NCBI GenBank assembly: GCA_037355855.1
Contig: CM074765.1
Coordinates: 1 to 64,000 of the forward strand
DNA: 64,000 nt
DNA from: Pseudo-nitzschia pungens
Taxonomy: Eukaryota > Bacillariophyta > Bacillariophyceae > Bacillariales > Bacillariaceae
Direction of reading: 5' to 3'
Part shown: piece after piece, positions 54,079 through 64,000 of the stretch
Numbering within the stretch: position 1 is the first letter of the stretch
Layout of the letters: every line of letters begins with the position of its first letter
Notes under the pieces: generated by a model
Told to the model about the DNA's origin: nothing
Database searches by the model: none
The model's input: only the letters and a program-made list of their open reading frames with translations
Translations under genes and position numbers: made by a program

Positions 54079-57000
54079 GGCGTGCAGACAGAGGTCGCTC
54101 GGTTACTCGGTTACCATCCATCTCCATACTCAAAACAACAAAAACCGCTAAATAGCGATACTTGCACACAACCAACGCCTTTGGTTGCTACATACATCTG
54201 CATACATGAGCACTTTTCACTTTTTTCATTTCGATCGCAAGTATCGTTATCACCATCCAGAGAGTCAAGGATACGGTAGCTTTCCAGGGACGCGAAAAAT
54301 TCCTCGTTTAAATTCTCTATTACTCTTTCCTATATACAATCTAATGTGTGAAAGACATAACAGCTTGTATATTCAAGTAGTATTCGCGCGTTTTCCAGTC
54401 ACAATAGTATTGCGATACTATGGCATCCATCCATTGTACAACGTGGCTGTTAGATGCAAATCAGTGAAGATTGTTTGCCTCGAATTCGATGCTCCTGCTC
54501 GTGGACACGTAGATAGTTGTTCTATGAATCCTTTGGAATTGCGAATAACTTCCTAAACAACATTTGTAGACTAACGATTCTGGGCGAAAAGCGTGTCGTG
54601 TTGCATGAATGAGTGCCCAACTCCGTAACTACTTTCTTGCAGGGAAGTTACTGCCTAAATGATTGGAGGCAATTGTTCTGTCCGGACGACAAAACACTAC
54701 TTGTACGCACCCTAGACCGAACAACTGGAATGAAATACGTTGGTATTGTGTACACGTGTTGAACAAGCAGTGCTCGTGCTTTCTGCAACAGCAACCATTG
54801 ATGTATCCCGTTGAAAAGAAACGAAACCTTGTAGGAGCATACATACACAAAACACGGAGCAACATACAGATACTGACAAGGACTATTCCGGATTGATATG
54901 GATGTCAAAACACTACTTGTACGCACCCTAGACCGAACAACTGGAATGAAATACGTTGGTATTTTGTACACGTGTTGAACAAGCAGTGCTTGTGCTTTCT
55001 GCAACAGCAACCATTGATGTATCCCGTGAAAAAGAAACGAAACCTTGTAGGAGCATACACAAAACACAGAGCAGCATACAGCTACTAATAAGGACTTTTT
55101 CGGATTGATATGGATGTTTGCAATCCACGGTGTGTATTGAAACAGAAAAATATCCGAGCATCTCGAAAGCGTGCAGCAGTGCTCTTTGGCCAGGTGTCCT
55201 TTTGGATTAGATTGCCAATTCTAGAGTTAGAACCGCAACGATTTGCATACCTTGAGCATCCCGTTTATTCCGGGAGACTGATTCGGCCTTCGAACACCGC
55301 GATCTCATCATGGAGCTTTCCCATCCGTCACTTCCACACAGAGCATGTCGATGTCGTCATCGTTGGTGTTGGCGCTCGTGTTGGTGCTCGTGTTGGTGCT
55401 CCTGTTGATGTTGATGTTGATGTTGATGTTGGCACTGTTGCTTCTGCATTTCCATCGGTTCTTTCGACTCCAACGGAAGCAGCTTCTCATCGGTGCCGGG
55501 TATGAAGGTAGTATTCGTTGTTGTTCGAAATGAGACAGTGTGTGCGTAATTCTGATGATTACCTACCGGTATTCTAGCTTCTTCTATTGGCGAGTGTCGA
55601 CGTGCGCATACGGTATTTTGACAAATTGGTTTATACCCGCGGTAAAATTAGCGTGAAGCATACCCGTAAATTATTACGCGCACTCCCAGTTGTTCTGAGA
55701 TTTGTTCTTCCTGTTCTCGCGGAAAAAGAATTCTGAAGGACTACAGTAAGTTAGTCCAGTTCGAATCGGATTCTCGGCAACACACAAACTGCCTCTATAA
55801 ATTGTAAATTGCGTCCTTTGGACATACCGTAACTTAGAAGGAATGATTCGATACTGAAAACCGTAGTTTGTGTTCCATAGACAAACGGGACTAGTTGCAC
55901 ATAATGACGAACATCCGTATGATGCAACAGAGAATATGCAGACAGCTTCTTCCAACTATTGTAACGGCTGGTACAACGAGCCAAGAATGACGACGACAAC
56001 GGGACTTGGGAAGCGGCAAGACCAACCAAATTATCTTTCGACGACCCCGGGGCCCGGCAGCTTGTAGGAAGTTGTCTCATTCCAAGTCTGAATCCCATTT
56101 TGAATCATAAGAATGCAGTCAGGCATATGTCATTTGATCTCATTTCCTCACTGTGTATTGGATCCCCAGATGACAGGATTCGAATTTGTGTAATCGTTCG
56201 TTCATTTCCAATCATAGTAAACCTTACGGTACGTAAACACTGTTTTTCATTATTATTGTTTCTACCGTACAAATGGAGTTGACGTTATTGTATGTGCTAC
56301 CTGTTTCACTATCCTACCATTGCAACATAATACTAGGTACGTACACGCGGTTTTGAGTAGGAATTCCGTTGTACGGTAAACCTTACGAGTAAAATTACGA
56401 CTACGAGAATGAATTTACCACATTTTTCAGGACGAACGGGTAAGGTTACCCGTTTGTCATCAAAACGCAAGTCACATTACTGTACGGAATAGTAGTATAT
56501 ACTAACCATACGAGTAGCCGACTGTGGTAGCTAGAGTGCTGTAGCTCCTCGTGGCACATAGCTCGTGGCATGCAACATCCTATCCTGTTAAGCATCCTGT
56601 TAGTACTAAGCATCCTCCTGTTAGTACTAGAAAGCATTCTGTTAGTACTGAGCATCCTGTTAAGCATGGTTCTGTACGGTACGGTAGGTTGCTACCAGTG
56701 CAACTAGGAGCTAGTAGTACTAGTACTGCTACTAGTACTAGTACTAGTACTACTACTAGTATGGTGGTGGTGTATCATGTAGCTCGTCCAGCGGTACATC
56801 ATGCTACTCAGGGACCCATCACCTTTGCACTGCTGTTGAGATATGCTGGTGTGGATGTGTACCACTACGGTATATCTTGTGGTTATATTATTATTTCTAG
56901 TATTATTATTAGTAGTAGTATAACAAGTACGCTACAAGTAATACTAGTATTAGTACTACCAGCACCAGCACCATCTCCTCCTGTCAACAAAATGCCTCCT

Positions 57001-57938
57001 CTTGCTTCCATTCATACTAGTATGGCTTGATATTGCTCGTCGTTAATAATAACAACAAGAAGGCTGTGGTGTAACCACAGCACGAATACTAACATCAACA
57101 GCACCACCACCAGCAACAACGGTAGCACACAAAGTGCTAGGAAACAGTGAGTCTACAGAGCATACTAGTACTAGTACTACTAGTACTAGAATCCGGAGCA
57201 TGTGGTGGAAGAATGTCTCGGTATGAATGGATGGATGATGGATGGATGAATGAATGAATGCATGTACGTACTAGTATGTACGTACCCAAGAATACAACAG
57301 TACTACTACTACTACTACTACTACTAGTAACGCCAGGAGGAAACCGCTCCACCTAGGAGGAGGTATGGTACTTGTAGTAGTAGTAGGTATGGGCTTGAAT
57401 GTTGGTGTATGCACCAACGAGAGGAATGACATTCATGCATGCGTCCGGATGTTCCGAGGCCCAGCGGGAGACGAAGAAACTTTTGGTGGTGCGGGTAAAA
57501 TCCTTATACTCGAGAACGTTGCGGAACGCGAATTCGTTTTGGTTGGTTCCACCAAGACGATGCTGTCTTCGATGCGATGCACACCGGTACGCACTAACGA
57601 ACGCAGCGAAACAAACAAACAAACAAAGTACAGACGGCAAATGTTGCCAACCCGGAAAAGCTACTAGCACAAGGATACGAACTCTTCTGGTTTGGATTGG
57701 TATGGTTTCATGTATTTCGGATTACAGATATCATGCCCTAGTTTTTTTGGTGTTGTTACAGTGAATTTGCATTTCAGAAACATGAAGAAAAAATATTGTG
57801 CTTTGTTTCGGTGCTGTCCTTGAGACGGTTCCAACATCGCCAAACCGCATCCATGGTTTTGTGTTGTGTTGTTGTTTTTGTGTTGTTATCATGCGTGTGT
57901 TGCGTTGCATTGCGTTGCGCCGTTTGGTTTGGTTTGGT
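54079..57938. other. Gene-poor stretch with repeats
   Basis: Apart from the 210-bp duplication listed separately, it has (GTTGATGTTGAT)n and (GTTGGTGCTCGT)n near 55365-55435. AAGCATCCTGTTAGTACT repeats lie at 56575-56665. Many CTAGTACTAGTA words fall at 56705-57330, and GTAAGGTTAC words at 56375-56450. No supported gene. Confidence 0.5.
54693..55113 (+). repeat. ~210-bp tandem duplication
   Basis: Copy 1 is about 54693-54903 and copy 2 about 54907-55113. Both start AAAACACTACTTGTACGCAC, contain GAACAAGCAGTGCT and CAGCAACCATTGATGTATCC, and end GGATTGATATGGATGT. Differences are few, so the duplication is recent. ORFs inside occur in both copies but have no domain. Confidence 0.93.
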
Positions 57939-59258
57939 TTAGTAGACCTCCACGTGCCACTGGTGGTTTGCCTGGTATCGCTTCAGGGTGGGTCCCCAGT
58001 CCAGTCCCCGCTCGGTGGCCACCTCTTCCAGCGCCTCGAGAATGCCCGGCATCATGCCCTTGAGGCCGCAAAAGTAAATGACGGCCCCGTTCTCGAGCCG
58101 CCCAAAGAGTTCGGAAGCCTGCTGCTTCAAAAAGTCCTGGACATAGAATCTGCCGCCCGAGGAATTGGTCATTTCCCGAGAAATCGCATAGTCGATGCGC
58201 AAACTGCTGTCATTTGCATTTGCATCTGGCGACTGCCGCCGGAGCATGGCGTCGAATTCCGGCTTGTACAAGAGCGATCCGGTGGTCGGCACCCCCAGAA
58301 TTAGCCAGGCCCTTCCCTGGAACATGTGGTTGGCGGGCGTGTGCTCGATGAACAGTCGGTGCAAAAAGCTGCGAAAGGGAGCAATCCCCGTTCCCGTCGC
58401 CACCATGATGATATCCTTGGTGGGATCCTCCGGGAGGACCATCGTCTTGCCGACTGGACCGGCGACCTTGACGGTTGTGCCAGCGGTGGCGTCGCACAGA
58501 AAACCGGAGCAGACGCCGGCCTTGGAGGGATCGGCAATGCCAGTTTCGGGATCGTAATACTCGGCCCGACGGACGCAGAGGCTGACCGTGGTTCCGTCCA
58601 GCAAATCTCCGTATCGTGTCGAGGCAATGCTGTACAATCGGGGCTTGTGGGGCTTTCCCTTGGCGTCCACACCGGGAGGAATGACGCTGAGCGATTGTCC
58701 CTCGACGTAGCGGAATCCTTCGGGCAGCTTCAGAACGACGTGCTGAATGTCTCCCGGTGCGTCTTCCGTGATCAATCGGGTGCGTCCCAGAACGGTGGCC
58801 TCCACGGGAGCCTTGGGAGTCGCAAAGAGCGGGGGAACGACCGGATCGCCGATATCTTCCAGCCAGCACTGGGCCGAGTGCAGAAATTCTGGAACGGGGG
58901 AAGCCACCATAGCTTGCGAGATTTCGGAGTTGCTGCTTCTCGACGTGCTCGTGCTCGTGCTCATTCCCAGCGAAAAGTCCGTTCCAAAGGCCAATCGCTC
59001 GTCCAGACTATAATCCCCGTCCATTCCACGCATGCCTTCGCTGGCGGGATCCCAAAAGTGTTCCCGGTCACCGCTGGGAACAAAGGGAACGCCGCCCCCG
59101 GCCTTTTTGACGAGGTTGCGGTTGGTGGGAGACGGTGGTTGCTCGCTGTTGAGAGCAGTTGTCCTTTGCGTTTGCTTTTGAGTTTTGGGCACTACAAAGG
59201 CGTCGGCGTGCAAGGCACCGGCGGCCAAGAGGCACAAGAAAAAGGAAGAAGGATTCAT
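57939..59258 (-). CDS. petH: Ferredoxin-NADP+ reductase, plastid-targeted
   Basis: This 439-aa protein transfers electrons from reduced ferredoxin to NADP+ at the stromal side of photosystem I. The presequence MNPSSFFLCLLAAGALHADA^F is a signal peptide with the diatom plastid cleavage motif, followed by a Thr/Gln-rich transit region. FAD binding: RLYSIAS (207-213) and KAGVCSGFLCD (246-256). NADP+ binding: GTGIAPFRSF (289-298), SREMTN (360-365, contacts the 2'-phosphate) and YFCGLKGMMPG (395-405). The C-terminal HVEVY ends in the stacking Tyr439 typical of plant-type enzymes. About 90 residues between the transit region and the catalytic core (about 60-145) are longer than in plants and hold a Ser/Thr run. 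Unspliced, GC-rich. Confidence 0.96.
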   Translation of the reverse strand: MNPSSFFLCLLAAGALHADAFVVPKTQKQTQRTTALNSEQPPSPTNRNLVKKAGGGVPFVPSGDREHFWDPASEGMRGMDGDYSLDERLAFGTDFSLGMSTSTSTSRSSNSEISQAMVASPVPEFLHSAQCWLEDIGDPVVPPLFATPKAPVEATVLGRTRLITEDAPGDIQHVVLKLPEGFRYVEGQSLSVIPPGVDAKGKPHKPRLYSIASTRYGDLLDGTTVSLCVRRAEYYDPETGIADPSKAGVCSGFLCDATAGTTVKVAGPVGKTMVLPEDPTKDIIMVATGTGIAPFRSFLHRLFIEHTPANHMFQGRAWLILGVPTTGSLLYKPEFDAMLRRQSPDANANDSSLRIDYAISREMTNSSGGRFYVQDFLKQQASELFGRLENGAVIYFCGLKGMMPGILEALEEVATERGLDWGPTLKRYQANHQWHVEVY

Positions 59259-60856
59259 GGTTGGTTGCTTTTTTGTTGAAAAGAAGTGTTGTCGGCTGTT
59301 TAGTGTCGAATACTGTAACTAATGATAGAGGTTCGAAGAAACTGTTCTGTAGTCGGAACAGATGCCAACTATTCGAGAGCAGGTATGTTGTGCGTGCGTT
59401 GTAGGGCGTGCTTGGTGAGCTTCAGGCGGTGAATCGGTCGAGTGAGATGTGATGTGAACTAAGCGATGATATGATTATTTTTTGATGATATGATTTGATG
59501 ATAGGATAGGATATGATATGATATGATGGAGTTATTGTGTCTGGAACGAAACCAGGATGTGAGAGTGAAGGAATGGACTTGAGAATAATAATGATAACAG
59601 TCCAAACGAAACAAGAGAAGACGGATGAATGGTAATGCCGCAGGTTTCGGAGAAGGTATGCAACAATGCCCACCGTTAGTGCACAATATTTCACATCATT
59701 AGTACGAAGTAAACCTTACGGTAAGATTATTTCCTCTCCCATTTTTTTTTCGTTGTTCTCACGAACAGCCACCATAATCTTACTGTAAGTTAACCAAGAT
59801 ACGACCCTGTTGTTGACCGTGATTTCAAAATTTAGCGTTCCATTAGTTTGCGTTTGTTCTTTGGTCTGCCCGCAGTCGAAGCGAGCCAGCCGCCCGGGTT
59901 TTTGGATGAAACTACATTGCGTTGCGTCTTTCGGCGTTTTATCCAATCGCAACACAGCAAAATGCCCAAAACAGATGGTGGCCATCACCACACGCCGCGA
60001 ACCGTGCGCAGGACGTACGGACGCTTGGTCTTTTGATTCCAGAAGTTTGAGGCTCGGAGAAACGAAAGAAACGACAAACGAGCTCGTGGGGAACACCGGA
60101 GAAGGCGTCGGGGAACAAAAGCGTCCGTCCAACACCCGAAATCCAACCGGGACTGCTTCGCCTTCTACGGTAGTAATACGAAGTTGCAGATACAGTAAGG
60201 TTTAAGGTACCAGGAAAGCAGGTTACGTGTACGAGTAACTTCCAAGCAATACTGTACTTCGTAATAATAATCATACGGTAAGGTTTACCCCCACCAAAAC
60301 GATCAAGAATGGCAATGCATCACATTATCGTCCTCACGAGATAGTACAGATCCCTCCTACTACTAAAATTTCAGGACCCAGCAGCACGAGGACCCTACTA
60401 TTCTTCTTCTTCACCACCAGCCTCTTGTTGCTGCTGTTAGAAAGCATCATCCTCCTGTTCGTAGTGAGACGAAGCATAATCCTCTGTGATCTTTAGTAGT
60501 ACTACTAGTAGTAAGCATCCTGCTGACCTTTTCTTAGTACTAAACATTAGTATGCTGTGAAGTATCCTGTGATGATTTAGGTTATTGCTACCACTACTAC
60601 TAGCTAGTAGTACTACTAGTGGTAGGAGTAGAAGGAGTGACTACTACTGGTATTACTACTACTACTAATAGTAGTAGTGTTACAACTAGTAGTAACTACT
60701 ACTCTAGTAGAGTAGTACTACTACTACTACAACTAGTATTTTATTTTGGTATGTAGTATTGCTTCTTATAGGATTTGTATGCTGATTTATACTACCCCCT
60801 TCCACCAGCAGTCCTACTACTAGAGATTTGAGAAATGACAATTAGTAAAAGACGTA
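59259..60856. other. FNR promoter side and repeat-rich intergenic DNA
   Basis: (GATATGAT)n lies at 59462-59525. GTAAACCTTACGGTAAGATT at 59707 and similar words at 60190-60290 belong to the dispersed motif family. 60500-60740 is built of AGTAGTACTACTAG. No supported gene. Confidence 0.5.
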
Positions 60857-62338
60857 TCACTTGTTGTAGAAACAAGTAGCAAAGACTGTACCACCAAGAA
60901 CTAAAAGCAAAAGTCCCGCCTTCAATGCGTAGGAGCCCCACGATACACTGAACCAAAGCCACTTCAAATAGTCAATGCCTGCATCCTTCACGATATCCTT
61001 TTTCGGCTCGAGGAAATTGAAATTCTGCAAGAATTTCAAACGTGCATACTCGTTCCCAGTCGAATTAACCAGTAATTCCTTTTGCAAGAGGAGAAGATCA
61101 CCCTTGGCTTCAAGGATCCTAGTAGTGTTAGCCTGTTTTTCATATCTTCATCTTGAAGATTTCGCCCATATTGATCAAGGGCGTCGCCATCTCGAACAAT
61201 CACTTCAACCGCAACGCCTTCAGTACGTAGAACGTACTTATCTTCTCTGATGATTACACCATCAATACCCTGAATTCCAACATTATCTGCAATCTCTAGT
61301 AAATTCTCCTTCAAGCCTTTATTGAAAACAATGGTGGGGGCGATTCTGACAGTTTCTTTCCCGTCGGTAACTGTTTCTGGCGTCGTCTCCTCTAAGTGTC
61401 CGTTTTCCAAATTGATTGTGTTGAAAGGCTTTGAGAAAGGAGGCGCTTGTTTTTGGACAAGAACGTCTACGAGTTTGTCCTCGTAATTGTCAACAAAACG
61501 AATTTTGTTGATAATACCTGTTGTAACCAAATCTACTGATCCCTTTTCAACATATGTCTCAACTAAGCCCCTGAGTCCAGAAAGATGGGCGTCTCTGAAT
61601 CTATCATCCGCGCCCAAGAACTTGATCCTGATATCAACTAGGTGCAGAACACTCACATATTCTTGGTTCAGCTGACCAAACACAAAGTTCAGAGTGCGGT
61701 TGTTGTTGAGGTTCTCAAGAGTCCTTTTGTTCGATTGGGATTCATTCGAAGACTCTTTAGTGGAAGAGAAGGTGTTTGCTTCGACGGTACGTTTGGCAGA
61801 ATACGCGCTGGCTTGTTTTTCAACAGCACTTGCCACTGCTCGGGCAGCTTCTTGTCTAGATTCTGAACTGCTTTGACTAGCACTGGCCGAAGCACTGAAC
61901 GAAAAACCAAATGCCCCGCCACTTGCTGATGCAGAGACGGATTGCGAATCAGAAGATGACGTCTCGGATGAAGTAGACTTGTTCCTGTTCAACAGAATTT
62001 TCAAGCTCCTTCGACGTCTCAGAGCTAGCTTTGTCAAAGACTGTATCCTTCCTTTCGCTTTGGTCTGTACGTTCCCTTGTTTTTGAAATTTCAATCGTGG
62101 TTGTTTCACCAGGTAGCAACGTGAATGTGTTGATAGTTCTACCAAGCCCATACCTTCCGTAGAACAGAGACAAATTGTAAACCTCTATCGCAAAGAAGTT
62201 CATGTCTTTGATGTCAATACGCGGGGGCTCGCTGAAGTTGACTTCGAAAGACAAGGAAATTTTCTCGTTCTTGTATTCTACCACCGGAGGAGCATAGTAA
62301 ACAGCTCCAATTTCAAAAGAATTCACCTTTCTCTTCAT
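60857..62338 (-). pseudogene. Frameshifted gene resembling a prokaryotic protein family of unknown function
   Basis: Three minus-strand frames read as one protein. The first is 62338 to about 61980 (MKRKVNSFEIGAVYY ... YGRYGLGRTINTF, LLPGETTTIEIS). The second is about 61980 to 61140 (Ser/Ala-rich coiled segment, then TLNFVFGQLNQEYVSVLHLV). The third is about 61140 to 60857 (ending in a hydrophobic segment LKAGLLLLVLGGTVFATCF). The frame changes lie near 61975-61990 and 61135-61145. The N-terminal beta-domain, the LPGETTTI phrase, the Ser-rich helix and NFVF-x-QLNQEY-x5-LHLVD resemble, as far as I recall, a widespread bacterial and archaeal family of unknown function. The C-terminal membrane span suggests a tail-anchored product. 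Two frameshifts suggest a pseudogene, though consensus errors cannot be excluded. Confidence 0.65.
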
Positions 62339-62957
62339 ATTGGTTCCCTCCTTTCCGTTATACCGTCATCATTTTCATCCACTTTAGATGAAAAGTCCGT
62401 TCTTCCTATCAATCTGTCATTGAAATAACCGCTAATAACCCTGTTTTCTAGCGAAATTCGAAGGACATCAGTGCTTTGGATAGATCTCCCGGATGGTAGC
62501 TTGACCCCGTTTTCCCTCTCTCCAAAGTCCGTACTCGTGTAGACGCTGTAAGAGTTTTCGTCCAATAATTTTGCTGTTTCAAAAAAGAGAGAGAAGCTTT
62601 TGGGATTTTGGGAAGCAGCTTCAGAAACAACCTCCCTTACCATCAATCCGAACTTAGGAGGTACTACTCGTTTCCGCCCATCACCAGTTTGGATATTAAA
62701 TCCTTTGAAGGTAGCTTCAAAGTTTGAAGAAGCGTAGGTCTTTTGATAGAATCCATATTGATCATTGGGGCTTCCTTTGTTTTCTAGTGGTTCAACCAGA
62801 CCGAGAATCCCCTCCCTCGACACATCATCTGGTACTAACACCTGCAATCCATCATCACCGAAGTTCTCGGCAATATCAGCGACCTTCCTTTCAACAAATA
62901 ATGTTGTAGTCCCTGCAGCGGATTCATCGGGTGCATTATTGACAGTTTATTTTTTAA
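62335..62957 (-). CDS. Hypothetical protein upstream of the frameshifted gene, N-terminus unclear
   Basis: A frame open from just after a stop near 62957 down to 62335 encodes about 205 codons and includes LFVERKVADIAENF and GLVEPLENKGSPNDQYGFYQ. No ATG lies in frame at the N-terminal side, so the start is missing, spliced or lost. The last codon overlaps the next ORF's start in an ATGA (62338-62335), an arrangement usual in prokaryotic operons and large DNA viruses. The body looks like a beta-rich, non-membrane protein (SIQSTDVLRISLENRVISGY). No family is recognised. Confidence 0.5.
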
Positions 62958-64000
62958 TAACCGACCTCCAACAAGAGTCGACGGTCAAGGATCTAACATT
63001 GTTGCTTATGCCCTCATGGAAGCTACCATCCGAGGACAACTGATTGGTTCTACTCTTGTACCGGAAAAAGGCACAAAAGGTGCTGTCATCCTCCGACCCG
63101 AAGAGGGTAAACCGGACGCCATAGAAGGCCTTGAGAGAATTCGGGATGCTCCGGAAAATCTGCCCCCATCAGTTGATGTGAAGAAGGAGCAACATATCAT
63201 GAGAACGAACGGTTACAAAAGATAAAATCAAGACTCTTTTGGACAGTTTGAAGCCAATCAGAAATGAAGTTATCACTCTTGGATCGAACAGTAACCAGCA
63301 ACCAGCTGTCAAATCGCAAATTCGGAAGAAGCTTTCTCTTCTGAGACAAGGCCTAAATATTGTTGCCGAGGATATCATAAGATTGTGGAATAAACGTGAC
63401 ACTGCAGTTTATCCCTCTGCCGGTACTACACTACTAAAACCCGTTCAAATCTACGGGTCGGGTATAGATAACCTTGAAAGCACAGCCGTTGGAGCAATAG
63501 AGTCCAACTCGAATCAGCAGGCTTAGAACTTGGAACTTACGAAGTTGAAGGTACCAGAGAAGATGAAGCACAGGAAAAAATTGGATCGAGTCAAACTCTA
63601 GACAAAGTTGAAATCGCTAAAGAACTTTCTCGTTTGATTGACATAAGAAGTAAAGAGGAGATGACGTGCGAAAGCCTCAGGGCGCAGTTCCCTGAACCTG
63701 GCAAAGACGAGAAAGACAAGAAAGACCCACTCAGTGATATTATCGAAAAAGGGGAAGATGGAAAATCTTTTGAGCTGCAGTCCGATATAAAAGAAGAGCA
63801 CAAGAAATACCTCAATCAGGCAGCAAAGGAGGCGGCTGTATTGGGAAAGTTGGCCTTCAGGAGCGTCCGTGATGGGGAAATTCAAGTCGATGAGCTCGCA
63901 AAAGCAATCATAACCAATACGGCCGAGGCTACAATAGAGACTTTTGCGAAAAGACTTGAGCCTGGTAGTAAATCCAAGAGGAAAGATGAATATGCAAGAA
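62944..64000 (+). pseudogene. Frameshifted coding region, divergent from the minus-strand cluster (runs off right edge)
   Basis: Three plus-strand frames continue one another. The first is about 62944-63225 (NIVAYALMEATIRGQLIGST, GAVILRPEEGKPDAIEG). The second is about 63226-63500 (LLDSLKPIRNEVITLG, RQGLNIVAEDIIRLWNKRD). The third is about 63500 to the edge (GLELGTYEVEGTREDEAQEK, then Lys/Glu-rich helical sequence to KRLEPGSKSKRKDEYA). The frame changes lie near 63215-63235 and 63495-63510. Amino-acid composition is normal in each part, which supports a formerly continuous gene. No family is recognised. It is head-to-head with the minus-strand genes. Confidence 0.55.

Noticed and set aside
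55755..55785. GTTCGAATC-type tRNA B-box-like words (here and near 24383 and 48570)
   Set aside because: No matching A box or cloverleaf could be built upstream, so no tRNA is called.

Overview
The window looks like nuclear DNA of a diatom. Two predicted proteins carry diatom-style bipartite plastid presequences, in which a signal peptide ends in A-x-A followed by Phe: a ferredoxin-NADP+ reductase (ADA^F) and a conserved plastid protein (SAA^F). There is also a complete eukaryotic PP2A B56 subunit, GT-AG introns, and a large load of transposable elements and microsatellites. Genes are sparse, with about eight convincing host genes in 64 kb. Most of the remaining sequence is simple repeat, minisatellite or transposon.

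Layout. 1-4684: 5' part of a Ty3/gypsy LTR retrotransposon on the minus strand (leader, gag, and pol running off the left edge). 5117-19166: a block rich in tandem repeats holding a 204-aa ORF of unknown role, a TET/JBP-like 2-oxoglutarate/Fe(II) dioxygenase, a large DDE-type transposase of the CACTA(En/Spm)/Plavaka kind, and a spliced coiled-coil/acidic protein followed by an array of about two dozen 22-bp repeats. A short inverted repeat flanks the block. I suggest it is one ~14-kb DNA transposon that carries its own putative DNA-base dioxygenase. 19662-23923: two minus-strand genes for membrane or secreted proteins, separated by a ~550-bp foldback element. 24972-30117: small inverted-repeat elements, a 134-bp tandem repeat, and a second, truncated gypsy copy inserted into a CTG-rich minisatellite. 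31800-33567: a two-exon plastid-protein gene with an unusually long, microsatellite-filled intron and two CRE-like palindromes about 1-1.5 kb upstream. 34-42 kb: no supported gene. It is filled with a dispersed GTAAGGTTAC-like motif and long pyrimidine tracts.

42177-45123: a doubtful low-complexity ORF, then PP2A B56. 49538-51316: a Ser/Lys-rich protein with a possible N-myristoylation signal and a conserved C-terminal domain. 53578-54078: a small probable nuclear protein. 57939-59258: ferredoxin-NADP+ reductase. 60857-64000: two head-to-head, multiply frameshifted coding regions. One resembles a prokaryotic protein family of unknown function and retains a 4-nt ATGA overlap between ORFs, which suggests a decayed gene cluster acquired from a prokaryote or virus.

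Limits: all family calls come from reading motifs, with no database search. Splice sites are predictions. Repeat counts are by eye.
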